Below, piece after piece: positions 1 through 13,000 of a stretch of DNA of 64,000 nucleotides. Each line of letters begins with the position of its first letter. The first letter of the stretch is position 1. The DNA comes from Schistosoma haematobium. Lineage: Eukaryota > Platyhelminthes > Trematoda > Strigeidida > Schistosomatidae. The notes under the pieces are model-generated. The model was not told where the DNA came from. It saw only the letters and a program-made list of their open reading frames with translations, and ran no database searches. The stretch is from positions 15,881,287 to 15,945,286 of the forward strand of contig NC_067195.1 of assembly GCF_000699445.3 (NCBI RefSeq). Direction: 5' to 3'. Position numbers and translations under genes: made by a program.

Positions 1-495
1 TTACGTATGCCTGAACACCGACTACCACGACGTGCAATGCTATCCGGTATTGGAGATGGTTGGAAGAAAGTTAGCGGCGGCCAAACCAAAACGTGGCATC
101 AGTGCTTGAAGACACTAACTTCTAGTCTGAGCCATGTTGGTAGATGCAGACTACTTGGTTGGGGTCCGCGTGACTTTCGTAACCAATGGTTGGAGACTCT
201 TGGTGACATGGCTCAGAATCGATCACAATGGCGTCGGTGTATACACTCCCTGTCTTCCCTTAAACTAAGAGATTAAAATCACTTCATATCTTTCTTTCTA
301 CGAACCAATTCTTTCTTCTTGTACTATATCTCTATGTGCAATCTTTCTCTTATATATTATCACCTTTGACCTAACCACTGCTATGAATCCGGTGTTCATC
401 TTGTTGTGCTGATGCGGTATGACAACCTGGACCGATGCACATATGTGCCTGATCCTACGTTGTAGCTGAGTGACTGACCTGATTGGATATATTTC
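1..495 (+). mobile_element. 3' end of an RTE-like non-LTR retrotransposon (C-terminal coding tail and 3' UTR)
   Basis: Bases 7-276 are an open frame, cut by the window edge, that reads as the extreme C-terminus of an RTE-type endonuclease/reverse transcriptase polyprotein. Visible landmarks are a HRLPRRAML stretch, WKKV, SHVGRCRLLGWGPRDFRNQWLETL and a final DMAQNRSQWRRCIHSL block. The same block recurs, decayed, at 556-905, 8460-8905 and (antisense) 15715-15900. The 3' UTR follows to about 495; its distal part recurs antisense at 12975-13100 and more loosely at 5205-5345. It is a fragment, so it encodes no working enzyme here. The family assignment comes from recognition of the conserved C-terminal block and was not checked by search. 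Confidence 0.8.
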
Positions 496-555
496 TGTAA
501 ATTTTTCAAATTCACAATTATTTATACGCAATGTTCACTTTTTAAGGGTTATAAT

Positions 556-905
556 GAAGGAATAATAAAGAATATGTAGTAGTAGGTTGGAAGAAAGCTA
601 CAGGAAATCAACTTAAAACATTCCATTATTCACCAAACGCATTGAATGTTGGTTTGAGCCATAGTTGTAGATATAGACTATCTTTTTGAAGTTCGTAAAA
701 TAACCATAAACATTTGTTAGAGACTTTAGATTACATGGCTCAGAAGCGATCACAATAACACAAATGCATTCACTCTTTATCTTCCTCTTAATCATGTATA
801 TCTTCCCACCCCGTCTTTTCAAACCATATTCCCAAGGTTTGAATGTCTTGTGTATCATTGCTACTACAGTTCCTATTGTTTTTGTGATTTATCTTGTTAT
901 TCTCA
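556..905 (+). mobile_element. Decayed second copy of the RTE 3' end
   Basis: The sequence repeats the order seen at 60-275: a ggttggaagaaag motif, a tttgagcc...tagttgtagata segment, then acatggctcagaagcgatcacaat. Many substitutions and stops interrupt it. It ends directly at the (TTA)n tract that starts near 914, which is the tail of the opposite-strand element, so two retroelements meet 3' end to 3' end. Confidence 0.65.
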
Positions 906-912
906 TCTCGTC

Positions 913-913
<1 letters not shown>

Positions 914-984
<71 letters not shown>
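914..984. repeat. (TTA)n microsatellite, about 23 units
   Basis: An uninterrupted TTA run. It sits where the minus-strand non-LTR element (985-3447) should have its short-repeat 3' tail, so it is read here as that tail, perhaps expanded. The poly-Leu and poly-Ile open frames across it are translation of the repeat and are not genes. Confidence 0.95.
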
Positions 985-986
<2 letters not shown>

Positions 987-2556
987 AACTGTTAATGGCT
1001 TTATTCAATATTATATTTTGGTACAATACAGAATTCTCAGCACGAGGTATTTCGGCAAGTTTCTTTTACAAAAAGAAAAAACAACAAAAAAGGAAAAGAC
1101 GAAAAAATATCAGAATCTGTACAACTTTTCAAACTAGAGACATGTTTAAGAATTCAGGTTATTGACTAGATAAACTCTAACAACCCATTCGTCACAAAGT
1201 ATATTTGCTAGGTAAGATATTACGGAACTTTTATACCGTTGCTTGAGCGCATGGATTTTAATGTATTGACGTCTCGTTCTACCAAAAGATACACAAAAAG
1301 AAAGTTATGAATGAAGGGAATAATTGGGATCTGAGAAGATAACACTTATCAGAAGTTTGCAGGAGTTTGGATGTTTACCCATAACCATTTTATTAATGAC
1401 CTCAAACGATTCACCACACACCTTGCCAACTGCCTTCAACACTCTCGTCAATACAGTAAAAAATAATAGGTAATATGCATATATACAGTGAGATCATCCG
1501 CATATTTCACAAAAGTATTTTCTGTGGAGGATGGAAGATCATACAGAAAAAAAGAGAAGAGGTGAAAGAAAAGCTCCTCATGGCATACCTTCATGAGACA
1601 GTAGGGGCGTTGAACACTTTCCTCCAAACGCAGAGTACTGTTCCCTTCCAGAGAGGTAGGAACATAGTCAATTGGTTATCTAGCTGTCAGTGTTGCCGCT
1701 GATTACCTTGTTGGGTAAAATCTGTCTTGAGATAAAATCAAAAAGAGAAGCTGAACACTATATTGTGATGCAGAACAGCAATGTCAACTAAGGTGCTTCT
1801 TTTGCATGTGTAAGCAAACTGATACGGATCAATGTGCTCTTATATCGCAGGTTGAAGTGGAAGTATCAATAATTTTTCCATTGTTTTAAGGAAAGGTGAA
1901 GTTACTGCTATGGGTCTAAATTTCACATTTTTATCACCAGATACTTTCTTAGGTATAGGGATTATCTTTATCTGTCTCCACATTTTCGGTATGAGATTAC
2001 TTGAGAAGGATCTGTTAAAGATACTCGTGAATGGATAACATAGAGCGTCAGTATGTTTTTTTATAGAAGAGGTTTGGGATACTATCAGGTCCTAGACATT
2101 GGGATGAATTCAGTAACTGGAGACATCTTAGGACATCAGTTTCAGTGAAACTAGGAACACAACTATTCTTTAAACTTGTGGATATAGGGAGCATTACATC
2201 AGATGACAAAGGACTTATTTAACCCACAAACATTCAGCCTGTCACCTGTAAGTTCTTTAAAGAGTTTCCACATACTTGGAGAGTATTTACAAGACAGAAG
2301 TTTTTGATTAAACATAGAGTTGAGACGTCTAATCTCTAGGTTTATTAGGCCATTTACCTTACGAACTTCAATAGAGTTTTCCTCCTTGTAGATTCTTTCT
2401 TTCACCCTCCGTAGTCGTTTTAATTGTGAAGATTTAAGTCGATCAAGACTTACAAAAATGGTTTCAGTGAGACAACAAATATCAAAACAGAATATAAGGT
2501 AACAAGTGATAACATCAGTAGTGTTTCCCAGTGAGTCATCTATAAATAATTCCTAG

Positions 2557-3225
2557 TTAGTCGTACGAAGCATGCTTTTTCAGATTTCGAATATTTTCTT
2601 CTGAGTAATTCATATATTTGACTTTCTTGGTTTGATGTAAGAGTGTACTCGTTCCATGCTTTCCATATACTTTAGGTAGAACACGAATTATACAGTGGTC
2701 CGAGCCAGAAAATGGAGTACGTTTACGAGTCACATATATACCCACGTCATTAACGAAAAAAAAGTCTAAATGAGCATTCAACCGTGTAGGAAAATATACT
2801 ACATTTTGTTGACCTAGTGATGTAAGGAAGCGACAGTCACATGAATTGAAATCATCACATACAACTGAAAGCGAATCACTGACGGCAGTAACAACGAATT
2901 CAGTGATTTCATCAGCGAAAATGAATAGCGCAGATGATGTGCAGTCTGGAGTCACGTAGACATTCGTAACATAAACATATTTGTATTTATTCAGATGTTT
3001 TGGACGGCATCTTAATGTTAGACAGTCAATAAAGTCATTTGAAAACTTGAAACAAACAAAAGTAGATCGACACCAGTTCACGTTTACAAACATAGCTACG
3101 CTGCCGCCACACCTCTTTTTATTGTTTGATCGATCCTGATGATAGATTTTAAAATTACATAGTGATACTAGGCAGTCGTCCTGTAAATCATTTAACCAAG
3201 ATTCTTGAATTGTGATGAACCACAA
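2557..3225 (-). pseudogene. Endonuclease domain of the non-LTR element
   Basis: A 222-residue open frame. It fits an endonuclease/exonuclease/phosphatase-fold domain of non-LTR retrotransposons: an IQESWLND start (where metal-binding Glu is expected), a VVCDDFNSCDCRF segment resembling the usual G-D-F-N motif with the Gly replaced by Asp, and a GSDHCIIRV segment matching the S-D-H catalytic end motif. The frame is closed upstream by stops between it and the N-terminal block at 3330-3447, so the polyprotein is broken. In an active element this domain would nick target DNA for target-primed reverse transcription. It is the least damaged part of the 914-3447 element. Confidence 0.65.
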
Positions 3226-3773
3226 TTACGATACACATTTTGACTTAGCAGGAATTGAAGATAGTCCACCTTGTTAATTAGTGATCGGAAATTAGAATTT
3301 AGCAGCTCGGGAATCGACATACGATTGATGTTCATATTGCCAACCACCGCGATGTCTTTTATTATATTTTTTTGTAACTTGTGCAGCGAAAGGTCTTAGG
3401 CTTTTCATAAACGTGCCTATATTGGTTATGCGATTAATAGACATAATGCGACCCTAAAACAAAATGACAGACAACTTGTTGAAATAATTAGATGGTAGAA
3501 ACAGGTAGCCCAGATATTCAAGCGGGCCGCCGTGTAGACCTAGGAACTTGAGTCATCACATTTGTGTCAGATTCTACGTTAATTACGTCTGACTAACTGA
3601 TATAATTAAATCTGCAGAATTATAGGTTACATAGCATTAGACTGGTCAATTTTTTATTCTTTTTCTCATGGTGTTAATCAATGCTGTTTTATTTTGTTAT
3701 CGGTTTATCGTCTGACATTTTTTTTTTCGAAAATATTTTAATATTACTTTCTTGTCTTTCATTATCATATCAG

Positions 3774-4041
3774 AACAATCTTATGTGGTTCACTGGGTTC
3801 TTACTTAGCTGAAAATGATGGCTGGCGTACACCGTTTTTCTGGATTGGAATATCATTTTTTGCATGGTCTTACATTGTCTATTTAATTGTTACCCGTGAA
3901 ACTAAGAGACCACATAAATTGCATTTAATTTTACCTAGAATACTAACAAATTCATATTTTATTAACAAGAATGTAACAATAAGTCGGGAATTGAAGTCAG
4001 AAAATTGTATTAAAATATTAGATGTGGAAGAAAAAATGACG
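3774..4041 (+). CDS. SLC17A9: SLC17A9-like exon A (TM5-TM6 and start of central loop)
   Basis: Acceptor tatcag ends at 3773 and the donor gttagt starts at 4042. The first base completes a codon from a missing upstream exon. The translation begins TILCGSLGSYLAENDGW and runs through a hydrophobic helix into a basic linker (VTRETKRPHK), then a longer polar stretch than in vertebrate relatives, consistent with the large cytoplasmic loop of SLC17 carriers. Confidence 0.75.
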
Positions 4042-7000
4042 GTTAGTTTGATAAAATAATTTATTGTGAATTTACTCAGTGTTATTTTATGTTACTTTTT
4101 ACAAATTCATTTTTCTCATATAATGCGATGATAAAATTATGAAAGGAATATGTGAACGACAGTACACATATCCTATGAAGGTTCATACTTGCTGTTATGT
4201 ACATCCTTAAGGACGGATCATACTGATGGAAATGGTAAATAAAGAGAAATAGTGGTTGTAAACAACGTAAACCAATGCCACCCAATGTTTATCAGGATCA
4301 GGCTAATTACGTTTCGTGGTAAAAACAGTTTACTCGGGCTTAGTTTATTTGAGGATTTAAAGAATTGGTTTATCTAAGAATAATCATATTTTATTTATCA
4401 ATAGCTCTAATGAGATTTTACTGCACACAGATAGTCGTCTGAGTATTTAAGGCACCCTACTAAAGTCGTATATAACTTAAGTCTTCTTTTATTAAGCCAA
4501 TTTTGCGTGGATGGGTTTATAAGTATTGTTAACTACTCACCCCTTTTGTCACTATCCTTTGTACCTTTTTGATCTTATTTATGTATTACAAGTCAGTATC
4601 AATACTTATTACCAGTGATGTTGTGATAAAGAATGTAGTGAACAGCATATTTTGTTTTTGGAATTTGTTTTGTATCGTTTATTAAGTTTATTTCAGCTCA
4701 AAACTGTGTAGTAATAATCCATCCTACCTTTTCTAAAGGTGGTTTTACAATGGAAATTATTGTATCCAGTTACAAAAAGGTATTGTGGAGAAATAATCCC
4801 GAAGACCAAGCATTGATTATGCGGCGTGGGTGTTGTTTACCAAATTGAGAGGACGAAAAGCTAATTTCCATCACTTTAACTAGGTTGGAGGACACGGAGG
4901 GTCCACCTAGGGGAGTTGAAAAACTTTTATTACAGTTCAGTGGTGCACATGGGCTCCAGGATCCTGAAGAAACAAATGGCGTATGAACCTATTGTTGGTC
5001 ACCGGCTACCATGGGACTGCATCTACTAACGCTTCTTCACTGCCTTGTGGATTAGACCTCTAAGTCAATGGCTCGAGGACTGGCCCCCTAAGGAAACTCC
5101 TGCTTCAGTTTGAGTGCTCGGGCAGTATTCCAGCCCTCATACAAATCGAATGACTAAGTGTAGCATATATATATTTGCTGCTTCTTTGTTCCAATATATA
5201 TATATATATCAGTCAGTCAGTAACAACGTAGAACTTCGTACGTACGTACATCAGTTCGAGTTGCCACACCACATTAGCACACAGATGTAGTGGCCGATTC
5301 AAATCCCGTAGTGGTAGAGGTAATAAGAGTATAAGCAGTAATCGGGAAAATTAGTGTTTGGAGATGTTATATATAATCATTTTAACTAATCAATCACTTC
5401 ATTACTTTCTGAAAATCCATTTACCTTGTATTTAAAAAAAATTACTGACGAAGTGTATTTATACGTTCTATTATCGATACTGTAAATATATTCATCTTTT
5501 TAAGTTATATTCATGTCGGTCTTGTGTTATTGTCTACTTTGTTTCTTTTGTAGCCGTCAGAATCAACATTTGTCTATATAGACTCAAAAAGTATCGATAA
5601 TGATTCTGTATCTAGTGTACCTTTACGACATTTAAACTGGTCTCTTCTTTTCAGACACAAACCATTTTGGTAAGCTATTACATTTTGTTCAAGGTAATGT
5701 TTTGTACATTGTCCATTTGTTTATGTGTAGTCATTTAAAGGGGATTTTCAGTATAATTCTGCAGTAATGAAAAGTTATCGCTGATCTTGTAATACTGAAC
5801 AAATCTTTTTTTGCATAGTAAACTTTATCTCTTCCGAGAAATATATTTAATTGTCGTTGGAATTTGTGAAAACTCACTTTTTATTTCGGCTAAATAGTTC
5901 ATCGTACTGATTTGTTAAATATTAAATGTTTTTAGTGTTGACTCCAAGATAGATTTTATTTTGAGGTTCTAGAGTTGGAAGTTTAAGCTATTTGGTTGAT
6001 TTAGAACTACATTTTAAAAATATAGGTTTTACTAAACTAATATACAGATTTTAATTCATTTTTATATTGTTTGTTTGAATCTTCTGGACTTAGTAGTTAA
6101 GTGGATAACGCGATGGCGTTTGAAGCCAACGGTACTGGATTATAGTCCCGGCGTGAACACTAACTCTGGAATACAGATTATATCCAGCTGATGAGTCCGA
6201 AATAGGACGAAACGCGCTTCCTGTGTTCCATTGCTAGCCACCATATATCTTTGCTCATAATGTATAGTTTGTTTAATTATATTATTTTCAATGAACTTTG
6301 TACAATTATTTCATTTTTTAGGAAGACAAACCGTAGCAAAACAATGAAACATATATATATATATATAGCTGCTTAAATAAACGGGTAGTAGCACTAAAAC
6401 GGGTTCGAATTGGAGTACATGAATCTATACCTGATAAATGAATTGATTTTTTCGTCTTTTTTTGTGAATTTACGTATTACTATGTATTATCAGTATTATG
6501 TAATTATTAGCAACTATAAGTAAACCTATTTCACTTAACTAAGTGTAGGATTCTCATAATTTTGATTCATATCATCAGATTCATTATCGACTGTGTTTTA
6601 AAGCATATTATTGGTCATGAACTATCTTACTTCCAAATGTTGTAGTGAATGATAACACAGTTGGGGACAACCGAATGTATGCGAATACAGTATTACAGGA
6701 TGTCTTAGTAAAATCTGAGAATCGTATATTCAATACTTCATTTGCATAATGTCAGTCAGTCGTCTCAAGCTTGATTCTTCCTTCGTTCTCAATCATTCTC
6801 TGTTCTCGTTCTCTTTTCTTCGATCTTCTTAACCTTCTGCCGGCAGGCATTTCACTTTCGATTGATGACACATACTACTTATATCTGTCGACACAAGTAG
6901 CACACACCACAATGTTACAAATCATGCCTTAGTGGGGCTCTTCTTTTTGACGTCATTTAGATCGGATGATGTTATCGACGGACTCTCCACCTTAGTGACC

Positions 7001-10000
7001 TGGTGTCTGACTCCAATTGGATCGTATAAGTGTAATTGAAATAAACGTATTGGATATCCTCGTATATAATTTTCGACTTAAATCACGTCAGTGAATAACA
7101 GAATTAAATAAGTCAAATATGAAAGTGAATTTCGAATACGTATATTTCATACAATCGTTGATACAGACAAGCGAGCGAAAAATCGAAGCGAGGAAAAAAG
7201 AGAGAAGCGAAATGCGTGATGGAGAAGGCGTGTGAGCCAACTCGATTTAATCAATCAATAATGGATATTTATAGCCGGACAAAAATAAGTTACAGACATT
7301 TGATGAGTAAGATATGATATAAACACACATACGCCTATATAAAAACAATCAGGGTAGATAAGTGAATAATTAACAAGGTTAATACGTGACTCAAGTTGAA
7401 TGGATAAATCAGCCTGTCCAGAAGCTAGAATAAGTTATGTGAACTTAACATAATAACCGACACTACAACGCGGTACCCGTAAGCCATGTGATAAAATCTA
7501 TTTTCAGAAAATGTAATATTGAATTTATCGATTCAAAGGTCAATATATTTTGATTATATTCAAGTATGAATTACTTCATTTCTTTATATCATAATCTCAC
7601 CATACTATTACTTTATTATACGATACAATTTCAAAATGTTTTGTTAAACCTTTAATAGCTTATAATGTATTTGCCTTCTATTGGGACAGTGAACTTGAAA
7701 TTTACGTTTACTTGTTTGGGATGAAGGCTAAATTTATTGCCCATATCGATCTCTATTGTTTTTCAATAGGGAATTAATTGAGATGAAGTTAATTCCTCGT
7801 CTGGGCCAAATTCATGTATCTTACGAAATTACACAGTGTTTTAAGTGTTAAGAAATGATTTTTAAATGTCTATGTCTATTTTCTACGTGATTATTTTGAC
7901 AGGTTTTATTGACTTTGTCATAGCGGATAATTTTGTTTACTTCTTAATTGTATGATTGTTAGTGAACTTCTGACTGTATCCACACTTATGACTGACTGAC
8001 GGGAAAAATTGTTTATGAAAATCACATGAATTAAAAAGTTTTAATTAGTTTGAGGTTATTTTGCTGTATAGTTTTAAACAAAACTAGCAAAAGCGGAAAA
8101 AATTAAATTGTCATTAGGGTAATTGTCTTTTTAATAGATTGACATTTGCTTTGTAATTATTTAAAAGTACATAGTATTCTACTGCTGTTTTATTTTACTA
8201 TAGAATTTCTTATAATTGCCCTTCTTTGACCGTACTGGTATCGAACCCGTAATTTTCATATCTCATGGTTAGTACATTATCACTTTATGATATATTATGG
8301 TCTTCATCTTTGATCATCGATAATGGTTATTTCATTTCATATTGTTGGATTCTATCCATCCAAATATAATCATGTATTTCGTTAAATTTATCTTGACAGT
8401 AACATAAGTTTAGCCATCTTATCAATCTCAAGGCTATCTATGATAATCTACAACAAAGTGGGAACTTGTAGAGTAGAAAATGGTTATATTTTTGGACCTT
8501 AGAGCAGCATATTCATTGGTTACTACTATTCGGTCATACGTATATTCAAACCACTCCTCGTGTATCTTGCGACTATCAAGTTTGTAATTCTCAAGCTAGA
8601 CGCAGAGTACTGCGTAATAATGGCAAATCGATTGATGTGATAGTGAATATTTATCGTCTGAGATGGTTAGGACGTGTATTACGTATCGTCATCTGCCTAC
8701 GTCGATGCGTGATAATGGTTGTTTTAGGACTAGGTTCGAAGATTGATAGCGGAGGGTGAACGAAAAGGTAGCATCTGTTCATGATGTCACTAACTGTTGT
8801 GCTGAGCCATTTACGTAAGTTCAGATTACCTGATTAAGGTTTGGGTGATTTTCATAATCAGTGACATGGCTCAAAATCGTTCACAATAGCGTAGGTACGT
8901 ATGTACGTATAAACAATTCATATGATTCACGTTACATAGGTATATTTTTGGACCTTTCTCCGTAAAAACTGTGCTTAATATCTGTTTAAACGTACTGACG
9001 AAACATGTACCACTTGGTTTTTATTACTTTACGGACTTCCGAAGTAAATGGATCAGCTCATCGTCTTCCCTTTAGTCATTCATCCAATCATTAGGATCGT
9101 AAAAACTAGCACATATGCCCGTCGGTTTAAGTTTCTACACCATAGTAAATCAACAAGATGGAATTATTAAGATTAATGTCACATGAGCAAACATAGTAAC
9201 AGTATTACTGTTGATAGAAAACATTAAGGACAGACACTATGATTCTATGGAAAAGGATGATTTCATGGAACAAAGAGTGCAGGATTATTTTAGAACACCG
9301 ATGTTTAAGAGAATTTCACATATCATTTATTTAAACACATAATTAATGGTACAAAGGGGCACCAAAATATATATGCGCCATACGATAAAAATGAGATTGT
9401 GGGGAGATAGAGTAAAGAAAGTGAATATGATAAAATTTACAGAAAGACCGTGTGGCTTCTATTCTAAGCAATTTCTCATAAATCGTAAACGACTGTGTCG
9501 CAATATCTCCAAAAACCTCAACCAGAGAGTAGTGTAGGTTCAACAGAAGCCAGTCGTGTACAGCTTTCTTCTGTACCAAGACATGTCATACACCTACCAT
9601 CTCCGCTCTTTCAGTCAGTTCCAGCGTCGTCAAATAATGCTGTAGATCCGACCTTGTAAAGTCAGAGTAACATCACAAAGGCGCCAAAAATGGCCTAGAT
9701 TGACATGAATTTCTCTACTGTGTCTAAATGCTCACTACCCAGGGTTAGTACAAACACAGGTTCCTACCAGTCTTGTAAAAGTAATTTCCACTTATAAGGC
9801 ACCATTACTACTGAATCTGATCCATGTCACTTGACAATCGTCACTTGATAATCATTTGTGCTCTAGGGGGATAGTTCACACTAACCAATATATCACAGTG
9901 CAATAGTTAGTGACTGGCTTCCTGAACCGATTGTAGTCATTCATAAAAGATAAAAGTAAAACTCTTGTATACATCGAATAGTGGTGGGAGTTGCAAGAGA

Positions 10001-13000
10001 TACATGGGCATGAGTAAAAAACAAAATTATACAGAGGGTTACAATACCCATCTGTTGGTGATCCAATTAAATCTGCTTGTATCAACTTCAAACAGATTTT
10101 AAATTGATAGGTCCTTACAGTAAAATACTGTTGGGTCCTTGGTCTTTCTACTTTCTCTCTAGTTAGATATGCTGAGAGAGTTGTCTCAGAATCGGTTAAT
10201 GGCTTTGATGCCCTAGGTTAATTGACGTAAACTTGAGAATGCGAATGGATAAATTCCACTTGTGGTCAACTGTCTTTGGGAGCAGAAGAACTATCTCGCT
10301 CGTCGACCAACGACTTGCTTAGTCAACTCTGCTTGATAAGAGAAGAAAAGATGACGAGAGCGGAATCCACCGTGTTCACGTAACTAAATCAGAAATGTAC
10401 ATGTGTAAATATATGAATAGTTAATCACGACGCTGAGTAAACGAGAATATATAATTTATGCTGAAACTGATCAATTAGAATATAAAAAATAGCATCTACG
10501 GCTCGTGCTCAAATTACAATAACTTTAAAGTAGAAGATATAACCATAGGTTATTCATTAAATGAAAGCTGGTGACTAAGGTTATAAAACAGATACACAAA
10601 CTAAATGCCAGTAATTACCGATAATAAACTTTACATATATACTTTGACCTTGTGAAATCATTTCTATATAATTCTGTGTATCAAATTTTCAATCAGTCAT
10701 TTGGAAGTTAAACATTATCTCATACTCACTACAATTTGAAAATGTATTTAATGATGTTCTACACGCATTAATTGTAAAATACTTAAGAATCAATAGAATA
10801 GAATCGTAGTTAATCTAATACTCTTTATTTGCTCTAATAAAATATAAATATTTTCACAAACTCATGACAACAAACGTGTTTCTTTTAAATGTAAACCGTT
10901 TCATACTAGTTGTCAACACATAGTAGAACGACTGATTGTATTATTTCTTATAGACAGTAACAAGTCACCATACTAACGGAATTTGTATTTAATCTCATAC
11001 TGTTTTAAGGAATTTAATTTCAGTTTTCTACAAATTTTATCTCTTTATATAATCGATAACACAAAGACCTTATTGCTGACCTGCTCATTTTGGTGGAATA
11101 CCCTTTTTTTTTTCTTTCAAATATAAGATACATTTTTCTGTTTTCTTAATTTGTTGAACTGACAAATCATGTATTTTAATAGTTAATATACTCCGAAGCG
11201 CTTATATAAATGCTTACAATCTATTGCATACTTAAATACTATTAAATTCACTCACATTCATCACCATAGTCGATATATTTTCCTCCTTGTGTCATTCTTT
11301 TTTGAAACTAGTGAAGATTGCATTAAAATTGACCGATCAAATATTTATAAGCAAAGATGGATAGTGGCTAGCAGTGGAATCCAGGACGCGCGTTTCGTCC
11401 TGTTTGGTACTCGTCAGTTGGATGTACCTGCATCTCAGAGTTGATGTTCACTCTGGGACTCGAACTCAGTACCGTTCGCTTCAAACGCCATCGCGTTATC
11501 CACTTAGCTACTGAGTCCTGATAGCCACTTGCTTGTGCAATGGGTTGAAGTTTAATTCACTTGATATTGTTTTACTTGAATTTTCCCATTGATGTTTTAG
11601 GACTGAAATTGATCAGTCTCTTATTGGCATATGTGCATACTGTGCGTATGCCTCGATATTGCCTTAATTTACAAGCATTATAAGCAAAGATGGATAGTGG
11701 CTAGCAGTGGAAACCAGGACGCGCGTTTCGTCCTGAGATGCAGGTACATCCATCTGACGAGTCTCAAACAGGACGAAACGAAGATTCAAGTAAAACAATA
11801 TCAAGTGAATTGATCAAATATTTGTTATGAGTTGGCAACAGATGTTATCTTAAGAAAGATTGTTTCCAAAAATTGTGTAAATGTAAAAAAGAATAGTAGA
11901 TAGCCACTGTTGTAAATCTTTTTCACGGATTCCTATATGAACTGGATGAATGTTTATGACAGCGAAATTTGTTAGAGTATTGATTATATGTCGTTCGAAT
12001 TCTTCCTTATAATCACCAGTGTTTGTTATTTCGTCTTATGTTATAGTTCAATACAAATGAGGTTCTAAGAAGCTTATGAGGATCTATAATAATAATAGTA
12101 ATAACAATAATAATAAATCTGAACATGTATTAAAATAACTACGGAAACAAATAAAATCAAATGACTCTACAAGAACAGATGACAACAATCCACGTTCTAT
12201 AGCTAAACGCATGTTTGAAACATAAGGTTGATCGTAACTCGGCTTTTGCGATTTTGTACAAAAGTGTTCATGAACATATACTAAGGTTTACTAAAGCTTT
12301 AGTAATATGGAAATTCAGGCACCCCTTGCATGTGTATTCGTGAAAAAATTTTGTCCTTACCATAAGCCTACGTTATTATTATTGTTTTATTATTCAGCTT
12401 GCTGAGTTTCACATTGTGTTTTTCTAAACGTTATTTTCTTAGATCATCTGATTTGTCTAGTTAACCTTTTATTCTTCATACATAAATTTTCTTAACAGAT
12501 TGTTTAGAATTTATTATGCTAATCATTGTTCTAACAATCTTCATCTACTAATGACATTATCTAAGCTAATTATTTTTTCAATAGCGTATTGTTTATTGCC
12601 TTTTTTATTGATTTTTGACTCAACTTAGTGTGCAATCGTTGTATATTATTATTATTACCATTATTATTATTAATAATGGCTTTATTCAATATTATATTTT
12701 TGGTACAATATAGAATTCTTAGCACAAAATATTTCAACATGTTTCGTTTTCTTATTTCTTGATCGATCCTGACGATGAATATTTAGTGATCCGATGTTAG
12801 ATGTTAGCAGTTCAGGCATAGACATCTGAATAATATTCATTTTTCTCAGTGTATATTGCCAGCCACCAGGATGTCTCTGATTGTACTTTTTTGTAACTTT
12901 TACAGTAAATGGTCGTAAACTTTTCATAAACGCGCCTGAATGGGTTATGCGCTTAATAGACATGATGATGTGTTAAAATAAATAAAAGTCAGTCATTCAG

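Larger units (their letters stand above)
914..3447 (-). mobile_element. Decayed non-LTR retrotransposon (EN-RT, CR1-like) with (TAA)n tail
   Basis: Read on the minus strand from about 3447 downwards. An N-terminal block starts MSINRITNIGTFMKSLRPF and is shared with the copy at 12682-12963. An apurinic-type endonuclease domain follows, then a linker (2199-2405) and reverse transcriptase segments. The RT part (about 1700-2130) shows IIPIPKK and FRPIAVTSP, typical of finger/palm entry motifs, and a catalytic KYADDLTVY block lies at about 1485-1511. The 3' end (about 985-1060) matches the 3' end of the 12.6-kb copy, and the (TTA)n tract is the tail. Frameshifts and stops throughout make it a pseudo-element. 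Clade assignment (CR1-like) is inferred. Confidence 0.7.

Noticed and set aside
764..1165. Open frames encoding poly-Leu and poly-Ile
   Set aside because: They are translation of the (TTA)n microsatellite in different frames and have no other support.
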